A stretch of 64,000 bases of DNA. Origin: Aliidiomarina sp. Its GTDB lineage: Bacteria > Pseudomonadota > Gammaproteobacteria > Enterobacterales > Alteromonadaceae. Within the stretch, counting starts at the first letter, position 1, and every line of letters begins with the position of its first letter. Position numbers and translations under genes: made by a program. The stretch is taken from assembly GCF_022565475.1 (NCBI RefSeq), contig NZ_JAIUMR010000014.1, forward strand, positions 1 through 64,000, given 5' to 3'. Positions 19,201 to 26,738 of the stretch are shown piece by piece. Under the pieces are notes generated by a model. It searched no databases and was not told the origin of the DNA. It saw only the letters and a list, made by a program, of their open reading frames with translations.

Positions 19201-20035
19201 TGCTGATAATTGGTGGCAGCAGCTCGGTAAGCGGTTACGGCGCTATAAGCGAGTGACAATGAAAGCTCGTTTACTAGTGGCGAACATGAATCCGAGTTTG
19301 GTGAATACAAAGCCTGTTGATCAATCGAGTATATTCCTAGTCGATGTGCAGAATTTAAACGCAGGTCAGATTCAGTTTCACCAGAATATTTGTGTTGTCA
19401 TGCCCTGTATCGATGTGGAAAAGGGCCTGCGCTCCGCACAATTCTTACAGCAACGTGCCGGTATATCAGCCGATTTCGTCGTGGTTAACGATACGCGCCG
19501 GCAAGGCTTTATTAAAACCTTAAATCAGGCTGCACAATGCAGTAGTGGCCAGTATGTCGTGTATTTAGCCGAAGATGCGTTCCCTGGAGAAGCTTGGTTG
19601 CAAATCGCGTTTGAAACCCTCGAGTCGAAGAAAAAGTCATTGCTAGCATTTAATTGCGGGAAATGGCACGGCCGAGTGGCGGCGTTTGGTATGGTGCGTA
19701 AAGACTGGGTCGCTAACTTCTATGCAGATCAGGTATTGTTCGACGAGTACAAATCGCATCGTGCGGATAACGAAGTGACCGTTTTAGCTCGAGCAAGTAA
19801 CCAGTTTGCTTATACGGCCAAGTCGGTTTTGCTCGAAGATGATCGGCGCAAAGATTTTAAGCAGGATGAAAGTGAAGCGGCGAATTTTTCACTGAGGGAT
19901 AAGAAGTTATTCCAACAGCGATTCGCTCACGTGTATCCGAAACTGGTTGATACGGAACAATTGGCGTCTATCCGCGATGAATATCTGAATCAGCGTAAAT
20001 TGGCCGCAGAGAAAGTACCTTTGCGATTGGGTTAA
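16259..20035 (+). CDS. Multi-domain glycosyltransferase (GT2 + GT4 + C-terminal GT2-like)
   Basis: A very large 1258-residue cytosolic protein. The first 70 residues form a TPR-like helical unit (FLAEEYRRAAVAFLKAYL). A GT2 domain follows at about 145-350 (IIMPTYNR, ICDDGSEDET, AYLDSDNYW). A GT4-like domain spans about 390-790 (GGLIRRHKGIYEL, PYKATDAFAMNTPVIA). A third, degenerate GT2-like domain lies around 1030-1250 (VVMPCIDVEKG, VVYLAEDAFPG, FGMVRKDW). It probably adds more than one sugar to a capsule-type polymer. The N-terminal unit resembles that of 22945-24438. Sugar specificity cannot be read from the sequence. Confidence 0.85.
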   Translation: MSAQTSLNQMGIGRQAFLAEEYRRAAVAFLKAYLHNPELEAHVRFNFDLIQARDPSIDFDALRERAFEATTDPVLRKRLRRFYGFGPVYKGFETYRESRYGQKLTSLLDKRNDNGALERFHDRNEQRILEFLHDFEGLDDASRPLISIIMPTYNRAEIVRESIDSALSQSYAYFELIICDDGSEDETEALIAAIEDPRVTYVRQDNQGAAAARNTALRRAKGDIIAYLDSDNYWHPAYLELVVAAFTQMPGRSTIYFDFIDFHLRRDGSLSIRSTERPAFNHEQLIERPFIDLNTFAHRRELYDLFGGFDQALIRRQDYDLILKYTWLRDPVHVPISAALYQRNDALEQITRLHGRDRTPVDLINQKIKRYFAEGLPAVGAVPVQKVSIIVWDHCRNHFSKPFAVAEALSETYEVELIAFDFFDEGVFAPLKDVKPNFTTKYFKGSEFPDFFAAMKAAAEAVTGDIMYVVKPRLPSLGIAMLVNATRAIPYVLEINDLETVVGSPTTKDLHADVDLRDVRLDEPELRNPYSERWSQLFDPLAQASPIIVTHNQGLDRHYGSSTLYMRNLKDERVYNPANYDRAAVRHELGFSAEDRVILFGGLIRRHKGIYELVELVERLNDPRYKLLFVGSRLTPDQKALADRFGDRIVFLPPQDREGMARINLAADLVILWLNPNVAASHYQFPYKATDAFAMNTPVIANDISDLGDLGRQGYLRLVPFGDWQQMTECVHELFANPDETSAMAAAGRRLYERQFGYRAARANFLLAAYRASQQKQTVYPVAERFRQWFDRFYQTLTAAPTAFLPVERTANFDLVHSDRALQTEDFGRFDVDQHIYFVEPHQSRLLQRFGDETVAVVLQGTQPQRALDAARLFVKRADHPIACFIVLAGERVAEDMEQTVTQLRGKYVLLADEWSFPCRNWLEFGHEGLKADANPFIFANTGQQFDPKIAADVAEYVFAETEFLQQELAAVAAKLEPNNGADNWWQQLGKRLRRYKRVTMKARLLVANMNPSLVNTKPVDQSSIFLVDVQNLNAGQIQFHQNICVVMPCIDVEKGLRSAQFLQQRAGISADFVVVNDTRRQGFIKTLNQAAQCSSGQYVVYLAEDAFPGEAWLQIAFETLESKKKSLLAFNCGKWHGRVAAFGMVRKDWVANFYADQVLFDEYKSHRADNEVTVLARASNQFAYTAKSVLLEDDRRKDFKQDESEAANFSLRDKKLFQQRFAHVYPKLVDTEQLASIRDEYLNQRKLAAEKVPLRLG

Positions 20036-20063
20036 CAAATTTTTACGCTCTGTTAATTTAATG

Positions 20064-20092
20064 TTGTAAAACTGAAAATCATGTCTTACAAT
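20064..20092 (+). promoter_or_regulatory. Predicted sigma-70 promoter
   Basis: TTGTAA (20064-20069) and TACAAT (20087-20092) are separated by 17 bp. Transcription would start near 20099, giving a leader of about 90 nt before the small secreted protein at 20189. Confidence 0.5.
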
Positions 20093-20188
20093 CAATTTTG
20101 TGATTCGCAAACTAACAGTCTCACATGAATTTGCTTGGCGATTATCGGGTTGCCCAGCGGCTTAGAATGTAATCAAGGAGAATAAAAT

Positions 20189-20554
20189 ATGAGAGCAAAA
20201 TTTAAACTGCTCGCAACAATCGCAGGGGCTGCATTACTCACATCTGCTGCTGCATCTGCCGATGTCGTTCAATCGGATTGGGCGAAAGTTGAGCGTCTAC
20301 TTATTCATGAGTCGAATTTTGGTGGCTGCTTGGCAATGATGGCTGGCAACAGCTTAGAAAGTAAATCTGGTGGCGCGTGTTCTAACTGGATTTCTTTTTC
20401 TTGCACGGGTGAGCTGAATGACGAAGATACTGCACTGCGCATGTTTGAATCTGCTCAAATCGCCTACCTAACTGGCCGCGAGATTCGTGTTGACGTCGAT
20501 ACAACGCGTAAGCACAACGGTCACTGCATGGCAGTTCGTTTCGATTACCGTTAA
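20189..20554 (+). CDS. Small secreted cysteine-containing protein
   Basis: A 121-residue protein with a clear signal peptide (LLATIAGAALLTSAAASA, cleavage before DVVQ). The mature part of about 97 residues has four cysteines (GGCLAMM, GACSNW, FSCTGE, GHCMAV), compatible with two disulfides in the periplasm or outside. A good ribosome site (AAGGAG) precedes ATG 20189. No family is recognised. It has its own predicted promoter and a terminator, so it is probably a single-gene unit, although the next two genes are also for envelope proteins. Confidence 0.8.
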   Translation: MRAKFKLLATIAGAALLTSAAASADVVQSDWAKVERLLIHESNFGGCLAMMAGNSLESKSGGACSNWISFSCTGELNDEDTALRMFESAQIAYLTGREIRVDVDTTRKHNGHCMAVRFDYR

Positions 20555-20584
20555 GGTTCTTTTTGTTCGGTAGCGTTGAATTCA

Positions 20585-20611
20585 AAAGCCCTGCCTGTGC
20601 AGGGCTTTATT
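20585..20611 (+). terminator. Rho-independent terminator
   Basis: A 10-bp perfect stem AAAGCCCTGC (20585-20594) with a CTGT loop pairs with GCAGGGCTTT (20599-20608). The T tract is short and broken, so strength is moderate. Confidence 0.7.
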
Positions 20612-20641
20612 CGTTTTAACGGTTAGTTTGAGGTGGTTTGG

Positions 20642-21169
20642 ATGAAAGTTGTGGCTGGTTTGTTCGTGGCAGTGTTAATTGCAGTCGGCTATTTCTTGAT
20701 AGCTGGCGAGTCTGATTATACGGGTGCAACCACAGTGAACACGCAACCTAGTATGACATCTGCAGACGTTTCGGAAGCAGAGCCAAATTCAAATTCGACT
20801 GACTTTATCGAGCAGCTTTCAGCGCGTATGGGGTCGTCAGGGACATTGATGGCTGCTGAGGGGTATTCTGGAGAGATAGGCGAATATATCGATCCCGACA
20901 CTTACATCTCGGAGTCTCGCGGTGAACCGCGTTCAATTGGCGAGTATATTGATCCCGATAATTACGTTTCGGAGCCGCGCAATAGCGAGCCGGTAAACCT
21001 CGGTGAAACTATTCGGGACCCGTTACAGTATACAACACAAGCGCGAAACTCGACCCCGATTAATATCGGTGAAAATATTCCCGACCCAGAGGCCTGGGTT
21101 GCACGTCAGGCACGTTCACGCTATGAACCACGAGAAATCGGTGAACGTAAAGATCCTGAAATCGATTAA
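20642..21169 (+). CDS. Membrane-anchored protein with IGEYIDPD-type repeats
   Basis: A 175-residue protein. ATG 20642 is chosen for GAGGT (20630-20634) 7 nt upstream. Residues 4-24 are one transmembrane segment (GLFVAVLIAVGYFLIAG), with the rest predicted in the periplasm. Residues 30-75 are low-complexity (NSNSTD). From residue 79 to the end are five copies of a unit beginning [IL]GE and containing DP: IGEYIDPDTY, IGEYIDPDNY, LGETIRDPLQY, IGENIPDPEAW, IGERKDPEID. The copies are spaced 20, 21, 22 and 24 residues. No known family is recognised; a binding scaffold is possible. Confidence 0.75.
   Translation: MKVVAGLFVAVLIAVGYFLIAGESDYTGATTVNTQPSMTSADVSEAEPNSNSTDFIEQLSARMGSSGTLMAAEGYSGEIGEYIDPDTYISESRGEPRSIGEYIDPDNYVSEPRNSEPVNLGETIRDPLQYTTQARNSTPINIGENIPDPEAWVARQARSRYEPREIGERKDPEID
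20876..21166 (+). repeat. Five in-frame IGExxDP coding repeats
   Basis: Units start at 20876, 20936, 20999, 21065 and 21137, so lengths grow from 60 to 63, 66 and 72 bp. The first two are most alike; later ones have diverged and the last is cut short at the C-terminus. Confidence 0.8.
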
Positions 21170-21254
21170 CATTGTGTACTTCATCTGCAGGCGTACGAGT
21201 GAACACTTGAATAGCGGTCTCGAGATGTAGCGATGCAAGTACAGGGAGATATGA

Positions 21255-22802
21255 ATGAAACTTAAGACACCTACCTCATTTTTTCGTAAGGCATTGCCGT
21301 TAGCTTGCGCGCTTGCACTGGCTTCCGTGGGTGCAGCTCAGGCGCAAACCAGTGGTTTTTTAAATACAGCAACGGACCATCAGTTGCACTCGGTCAGTGA
21401 AATTCGTTCAATGTTTACTGAGCAGGATCGTGTGCGTGTGATTGTCGGCATGCCGATACCGAGCCTTCCCGCTGGTGAGTTAAACGAAGAAACTATGCCG
21501 CAATTTCAATCTCTGCTGCGTGCTGCACAAGCAGAGGTTGCGAGCATGATTAGCGAAGAGTCATTGCGTGCTGGCCACCAGTATCAATATGTACCCTTTA
21601 TGGCCATTGAAGTCAGCGAGTCAGAACTCGATGCGCTGCTTAATTCAAATCGTATCAGTAGCATCGAACCTGACCGTTTGAGCGAACCGCAGATGCCGCG
21701 CAGTAATGAGATCATTAACGCGCCAAGCGCATGGGCCGCAGGTTATGACGGTACAGGTTGGTCAGTTGCTGTACTGGATACCGGCGTGGCAACGCAACAT
21801 CCGCACTTTGAAGGGCGTATTGTCGCGGAAGCGTGTTACTCCACCACATCGGGGCAGTCGACGACCATGTGTCCAAGTGGGCAACGCGGCCAGACTGGAC
21901 CAGGTGCCGCTGAAGACTGCACGGGTGCGTCAGGTTGTGGGCACGGAACGCATGTATCTGGTACCGTATTGGGCGAGAGTGCGACGACATCAGCGAGCTC
22001 GCTTGACCCGTCTGGTACGGTTGTCCAAGGTGTGGCCAAAGGCGCGAATTTAATTGGTATTCAAGTCTTTAGTCAATTCCCGTCACATCAGTGTGATTCA
22101 AATCAACCTTGTGTTCGCTCTTATGGTAGTGACCAAATTGCTGGTCTTGAGTATGTCTACTCGTTGCGTAATGAGTTGAATATCGCGTCAGTTAACATGA
22201 GTTTGGGCGGTGGCCGTTATTACGACCAAGCGTCTTGTGACAGTAACAATGCAGGCGTTAAGTCGGCGATCGACTTGTTACGCAGTGTTGGAATAGCCAC
22301 GGCTATTGCTTCGGGTAACTCAGGCTACTCTGACTCTTTAGGTGGGCCGGCATGTATCTCTTCCGGCGTCAGTGTCGGTAGCACCATGTCAACGCCGGGC
22401 CAGTCGAATACTTGCGGTAATGGTAACGATGTTGATGCGGTAAGCTGTTTCTCTAACTCAGCAGAGTTTTTGGATTTACTCGCACCAGGCCATTTTATTT
22501 TCGCTCCTGATTTGAATAACTCTTACAGCTACAAAGCAGGGACGTCGATGGCGGCTCCACATGTAGCAGGTTGCTTCGCGGTATTACGCCAAGCATTACC
22601 CAATGCTTCGGTCGATGAAGTATTGTCTGTGCTGAAAGAAACCGGCACGATGATAACCGACCCTCGCAATGACATTACTAAGCCACGGATTGACTGTGGT
22701 GCAGCGATTGCCGCTGTTGCTTCTGTAGAGCAGGATGTGGATATGGGTACACTCTTGATGATTCTGCGTAAACGTCGCAGCAGCCAGCCACAAGAGTTCT
22801 AA
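21255..22802 (+). CDS. Secreted S8 (subtilisin-family) serine peptidase
   Basis: A 515-residue extracellular protease. GGGAG lies 6 nt before ATG 21255. The signal peptide is LACALALASVGAAQAQ. A propeptide of inhibitor-I9 type follows (RVRVIVGM to SIEPDRL, about 55-145). The catalytic triad is visible: Asp in AVLDTGVA (near 174), His in GHGTHVSG (near 230) and Ser in GTSMAAPHVAG (near 431). Several cysteines suggest disulfides. The protein ends with a short hydrophobic-basic tail, TLLMILRKRR. It is a shorter paralogue of the peptidase at 26739-30068. Substrate unknown. Confidence 0.93.
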   Translation: MKLKTPTSFFRKALPLACALALASVGAAQAQTSGFLNTATDHQLHSVSEIRSMFTEQDRVRVIVGMPIPSLPAGELNEETMPQFQSLLRAAQAEVASMISEESLRAGHQYQYVPFMAIEVSESELDALLNSNRISSIEPDRLSEPQMPRSNEIINAPSAWAAGYDGTGWSVAVLDTGVATQHPHFEGRIVAEACYSTTSGQSTTMCPSGQRGQTGPGAAEDCTGASGCGHGTHVSGTVLGESATTSASSLDPSGTVVQGVAKGANLIGIQVFSQFPSHQCDSNQPCVRSYGSDQIAGLEYVYSLRNELNIASVNMSLGGGRYYDQASCDSNNAGVKSAIDLLRSVGIATAIASGNSGYSDSLGGPACISSGVSVGSTMSTPGQSNTCGNGNDVDAVSCFSNSAEFLDLLAPGHFIFAPDLNNSYSYKAGTSMAAPHVAGCFAVLRQALPNASVDEVLSVLKETGTMITDPRNDITKPRIDCGAAIAAVASVEQDVDMGTLLMILRKRRSSQPQEF

Positions 22803-22824
22803 AATTCTAGCTCGTCTGGATGAT

Positions 22825-22851
22825 AAAACCCGCTTCGGCGGGTTTTATTTT
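22825..22851 (+). terminator. Rho-independent terminator
   Basis: A stem AAAACCCGC (22825-22833), TTCG tetraloop and GCGGGTTTT (22838-22846) is followed by ATTTTG. It ends the subtilase unit. Confidence 0.85.
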
Positions 22852-22944
22852 GCCCTCAAGGCGATGCCGGTATTCTGTTTTGCAAAGATATAGTATATTC
22901 ATCCGTTAGTTTTTCGGTAGAAAATAGGTTAGTGGGGGAACAGC

Positions 22945-24438
22945 ATGGATGCCTTAAGTCGTCAGGAACAAATTCAGAACGCCAATCAGCTTCTCGCCGA
23001 CGAGCGTTGGCAAGACGCGATCATTGCGCATGTTCGTTTAATGTTACGGTTCCCAGAAATTCGTCATGTGTTTCAATTTGGTTTGCGCTTAGCTCAACGG
23101 CGATTTAAGCAAGCACGCCATCGAGCAGAACGACCAAGAGTGGCTGTGATCTGTTGGGAAATGTCCCATAATCCTGCAGGTCGAGCGGTGGCGATTGCCG
23201 AGCTCTATCGTCCAGCTGCCGAAACCCATCTGGTCGGCTGTCTTTTTCCACGCTGGGGCAAGTCGCTGTGGGCGCCACTGGCGGACATCGATTTGCCTTG
23301 CCATTTGTTGTCCATTGAAGAGAATTGGGACGAAGCAAGTTGGGAGTCGTGTGCTTCCGACTTTTGGCCGCAGGCGGTTGCATTTGTTCTGCAACATCCG
23401 TTTGATCTTGTTCATTTAATAAAGCCGCGTGGGCCTAACCTAGTGTTTGCCTTGCTGTACCGGTGGATATGGCAAGCGCAAGTCATTCAAGATGTCGATG
23501 ATGAAGAATTGGCCTTTTTTAATCAACGGCGGCGCATTGACGAGCTAGATGATGGTGTCGCTGCATGGCTAGAGCAGCACGTTCGATTACCACACCTAGC
23601 CGGATTGACGCGCAAACAATGGACCTATTTTAGTGTTGGCTTGGTTCGTCAGTTCCCGTCGGTGACGGTGTCAAACCCGGCCTTACAGCAACGCTATGGC
23701 GGCCGAGTTATTCCTCATGTGCGTCGCGCGAGTGATTTTGCCGACATGGACAACCTACGTCGCGAAGCGCGTGTTCACTTTGGTGTCTCGGAAGCGGCTA
23801 AAGTGGTTTTGTTTTTTGGCACCCCTCGCGCGCACAAAGGTCTGCGCGAGACTGTTGCGGCACTAGCGCAACTGAATGATCCACGAGTTGTGTATGTGAT
23901 CGTCGGCAATTTCCCTGAGCCGGAATTTAAGGCCGAGCTGGAGCTGCTTGCACAGACGAGCGGCGTTGCGGTTAAGTTTTTTGGCAATCAGCCATTTGCG
24001 CAGATTCCACAAGTGGTTGCCCTCGGTGATATAGCCATTAATCTGCAGGACACCGAATCGCCCGTGGCGCATTATCAAGTGCCCGCTAAACTGACTGATG
24101 CGTTAGCTTCCGGCTTAATTGTTTTGGCAACGGAAACACCAGCCTTGGCGGATTTTTTTGCGGCCAAAGCCATCGTGCCGGTTAGCGAAGCGAGCCTTGT
24201 CGATACGTTAGCGAGGTATTTAACCGCAGCGGATGCAGAGCAGCATCGCGAGCATCAGCGGCAGCTCGGTTTGGACTACTTTCAGCATCATTTGGCAGCG
24301 GAAGTCTACGCTGGCGAGGTGCAAAACTGGCTTGAGTGTATGCAGGAGGAGCCAGCGCAAGTCCCGGTGTTTGATGCACTATTACAACAGCTTTTGGTCG
24401 AGTATCGACCGCACGATTCCAGAAACGAATACGAATAA
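22945..24438 (+). CDS. Glycosyltransferase, GT4-like
   Basis: A 497-residue cytosolic protein. The N-terminal 60 residues form a TPR-like helical unit (NQLLADERWQDAIIAHVRLML), similar to the start of the 1258-residue enzyme at 16259. The GT-B C-terminal half has FFGTPRAHKGLRETV, YVIVGNFPEPEF, GDIAINLQD and HYQVPAKLTDALASG, the usual donor-binding region of GT4 enzymes. It lies 12 bp before galE, so the two are probably cotranscribed. It likely adds one sugar to the surface glycan. Confidence 0.85.
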   Translation: MDALSRQEQIQNANQLLADERWQDAIIAHVRLMLRFPEIRHVFQFGLRLAQRRFKQARHRAERPRVAVICWEMSHNPAGRAVAIAELYRPAAETHLVGCLFPRWGKSLWAPLADIDLPCHLLSIEENWDEASWESCASDFWPQAVAFVLQHPFDLVHLIKPRGPNLVFALLYRWIWQAQVIQDVDDEELAFFNQRRRIDELDDGVAAWLEQHVRLPHLAGLTRKQWTYFSVGLVRQFPSVTVSNPALQQRYGGRVIPHVRRASDFADMDNLRREARVHFGVSEAAKVVLFFGTPRAHKGLRETVAALAQLNDPRVVYVIVGNFPEPEFKAELELLAQTSGVAVKFFGNQPFAQIPQVVALGDIAINLQDTESPVAHYQVPAKLTDALASGLIVLATETPALADFFAAKAIVPVSEASLVDTLARYLTAADAEQHREHQRQLGLDYFQHHLAAEVYAGEVQNWLECMQEEPAQVPVFDALLQQLLVEYRPHDSRNEYE

Positions 24439-24450
24439 ACGGAGTGTAAT

Positions 24451-25467
24451 GTGAGAATATTAGTCACTGGGGGTGCTGGTTATATTGGCTCTCATACGTG
24501 TGTCGTTTTATTGAACGCGGGGTTTGAGTTAACCGTGTTCGATAACCTGAGCAACAGCCACCGCGAAGCGTTAGTTCGAGTGGAAAAGATAACCGGTAAA
24601 ACCATTGAGTTTATTCAAGGTGATCTCTGTGACTCCTCTGCTCTGCGGGCAGTGTTTGCAGGGCGTGATATTCACGCGGTCATTCACTTTGCTGGACTCA
24701 AAGCAGTGGGGGAGTCAGTTGCTGAGCCGCTGCGATATTACCAAAATAATGTTGCCGGAACTGCCAATTTACTGGAGGTGATGGCTGAGTTTGGTGTCTA
24801 CGCATTTGTTTTTTCGTCTTCGGCAACCGTTTATGGCGATCCGGAACAGTTACCGATTGTCGAAAGCAGCAAGCGTTTTACAACAAACCCGTATGGTCGC
24901 ACCAAATTGGTTATTGAACAGATGTTGGAAGACTTGGCAGCGGCGAAGTCAGCGCCATGGAAAATCGTCAGCTTGCGCTATTTTAATCCGGTGGGGGCAC
25001 ATGAAAGTGGCCTCATTGGTGAAGATCCAAACGGTATCCCGAATAATTTAATGCCATTTATTAGCCAAGTCGCAGTTGGCCGCCGTAACTGCCTCAGTGT
25101 GTTTGGAAGTGACTATAATACGGTCGATGGCACCGGTGTTCGCGACTACATTCACGTGATGGATTTGGCCGAAGGTCATTTATCGGCATTGCATTATTTA
25201 CTGGCACGTGAAGACGCTGAGTTACTTGCGGTGAACTTAGGAACAGGGCGAGGCGTTTCTGTGCTCGAAATGGTCGCGAGCTTTGCCCGCGTTAGTGGTC
25301 AGCCAATCCCCTATGAACTGGTTGATCGCCGCCCGGGTGATGTAGCCGCTTGTTACGCGGATCCGCAATTGGCGTATGAGAAGTTGGGTTGGCGTGCGCA
25401 GCGTGACGTGGATGCCATGTGTGCCGATACGTGGCGTTGGCAGTCAAAGAACCCCGACGGGTATTAG
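24451..25467 (+). CDS. galE: UDP-glucose 4-epimerase
   Basis: Interconverts UDP-glucose and UDP-galactose (possibly also the GlcNAc/GalNAc forms). The 338 residues are typical. GTG 24451 is the start, with CGGAG upstream and the Rossmann motif [10 protein letters not shown] directly after. [29 protein letters not shown] (Tyr/Lys), RYFNPVGAH and [10 protein letters not shown] are all GalE hallmarks. It supplies sugar donors to the neighbouring glycosyltransferases. Confidence 0.96.
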   Translation: MRILVTGGAGYIGSHTCVVLLNAGFELTVFDNLSNSHREALVRVEKITGKTIEFIQGDLCDSSALRAVFAGRDIHAVIHFAGLKAVGESVAEPLRYYQNNVAGTANLLEVMAEFGVYAFVFSSSATVYGDPEQLPIVESSKRFTTNPYGRTKLVIEQMLEDLAAAKSAPWKIVSLRYFNPVGAHESGLIGEDPNGIPNNLMPFISQVAVGRRNCLSVFGSDYNTVDGTGVRDYIHVMDLAEGHLSALHYLLAREDAELLAVNLGTGRGVSVLEMVASFARVSGQPIPYELVDRRPGDVAACYADPQLAYEKLGWRAQRDVDAMCADTWRWQSKNPDGY

Positions 25468-25475
25468 CCTAAGGA

Positions 25476-25499
25476 CTCGCCACAGCGGACTGTGGCGAG
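25476..25499. terminator. Perfect stem-loop between convergent genes
   Basis: CTCGCCACAG (25476-25485), loop CGGA, and CTGTGGCGAG (25490-25499) form a 10-bp perfect stem between the ends of galE and the minus-strand sulfotransferase. Neither strand has a clear T-run, so it may be a weak bidirectional terminator or an mRNA 3'-end barrier. Confidence 0.5.
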
Positions 25500-25511
25500 A
25501 CTCTCAAGTCA

Positions 25512-26477
25512 TTAAAGTCGATGGCTGCCGATTTTTTGCCCGCTACTAACCGCAACGACTTCAACACGCTCACTTGTTTTGACCGCTGCATATTGGCGTA
25601 AGTCAATTTGAAAACCGACGTAGCCATTGCGCGGCGGGTGGAATGGCGCTAACGGTTGCTCGAATAGGCAGGCATTGACGTCGATGGTATCGACGATCGA
25701 ACCTTCGCTATCGAGTAGCTGCACGCTCAGTTGAACTGCGGACTGAACGTTTTCACAAGGATGATAAAAAGCAAAACCAGAAAGGATTTTTTTCTCACGA
25801 TTAAAGCGTGTGCGCCCATGCACATATTCTAGATGACGTTCTTTACAGTGCTGTCGCCACTGCATGGCCTCATCGATCCGCTTGTACAGTTCAATGTCAT
25901 TTTCGTTCAATTGAATGAGTTCACTGATGACGTCGTCTGGCACGGATTCGTTTTGCTCCTGCGGCTTTGCATTCAACACTTGCGGTTCGAGCGCGAGGTT
26001 GTAGATGTGCGCTAAGTCATCGGTTACTTGCTGAAAGTTTGTCGACGTGCCGACATACCCCATGGCTTGCCAAGGCACGCCACGAAGGTAGCGCTGTAAG
26101 GTGTTTTGTTTGTGTGACTGATGCGCAAAATCCAGTAACGAACCTTGAAAGTCATGGTGGCGCTGAAAATGATGATATTCGGAGATGACTCGTTCTATAG
26201 GTTCCCGCACCAAAGTAAAAATGTTGCTGATTGCAAACATGGATGCGTATTTGCGCGCACTGACGTGACCGGTCAATACCTTCAGATTCGGCACGTGTAA
26301 AAAGCGATAGGGATCGGCTTGCTCGCCCAAGAGCCAAGTTTTCACTGCTTCGCTCGTTTGTGGAGCGTCGAGGCCATAGTCTGCATGAATCGCAGCATCA
26401 CCGAGGGCATTTTGTAGAGAAACACGGAGGCTGGTTCCTGCGGTTTTAGGAATGTGAATAAAAAACAATTTTTCCAT
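25512..26477 (-). CDS. Sulfotransferase family protein
   Basis: A 321-residue protein with both PAPS-binding signatures: HIPKTAGTSLR (8-18, 5'-phosphosulfate loop) and LVREPIERVISEYHHF (3'-phosphate motif). ATG 26477 is chosen because it puts the loop at the N-terminus as in the family; the frame stays open for 20 more codons upstream. The last 100 residues add a beta-rich segment (VQSAVQLSVQLLDSEGS) not needed for catalysis. It faces the opposite way to its neighbours, so it has its own promoter. It probably sulfates a glycan residue using PAPS. Confidence 0.85.
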   Translation of the reverse strand: MEKLFFIHIPKTAGTSLRVSLQNALGDAAIHADYGLDAPQTSEAVKTWLLGEQADPYRFLHVPNLKVLTGHVSARKYASMFAISNIFTLVREPIERVISEYHHFQRHHDFQGSLLDFAHQSHKQNTLQRYLRGVPWQAMGYVGTSTNFQQVTDDLAHIYNLALEPQVLNAKPQEQNESVPDDVISELIQLNENDIELYKRIDEAMQWRQHCKERHLEYVHGRTRFNREKKILSGFAFYHPCENVQSAVQLSVQLLDSEGSIVDTIDVNACLFEQPLAPFHPPRNGYVGFQIDLRQYAAVKTSERVEVVAVSSGQKIGSHRL

Positions 26478-26738
26478 ATCGTTCGATGAATTCCCTCGTT
26501 GATTGACCGAGTGATCTTTGCTGCTCAGCCCAATCAAGTCAAGGACTGACGATGTATTTTTCGGGTAAAGCGCACGACTGCTTAGGAAATCGTCAATAAT
26601 TTGTTATTTTCCATCGAAGTTGTTAACAAAATATATTAGACTGACTGAGATTAGGCATAATACAATTTGAATCAACTGTAAAATTCATTTGAAGTCTAAA
26701 AAAGTTTTTCAGGTGCTTGGGTCAAGGAGACTCCCATT

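Noticed and set aside
26538-26738. A clear promoter for the large subtilase
   Set aside because: Several AT-rich hexamers (CATAAT, TACAAT) occur near 26656-26666, but no good -35 at 16-18 bp; not called.
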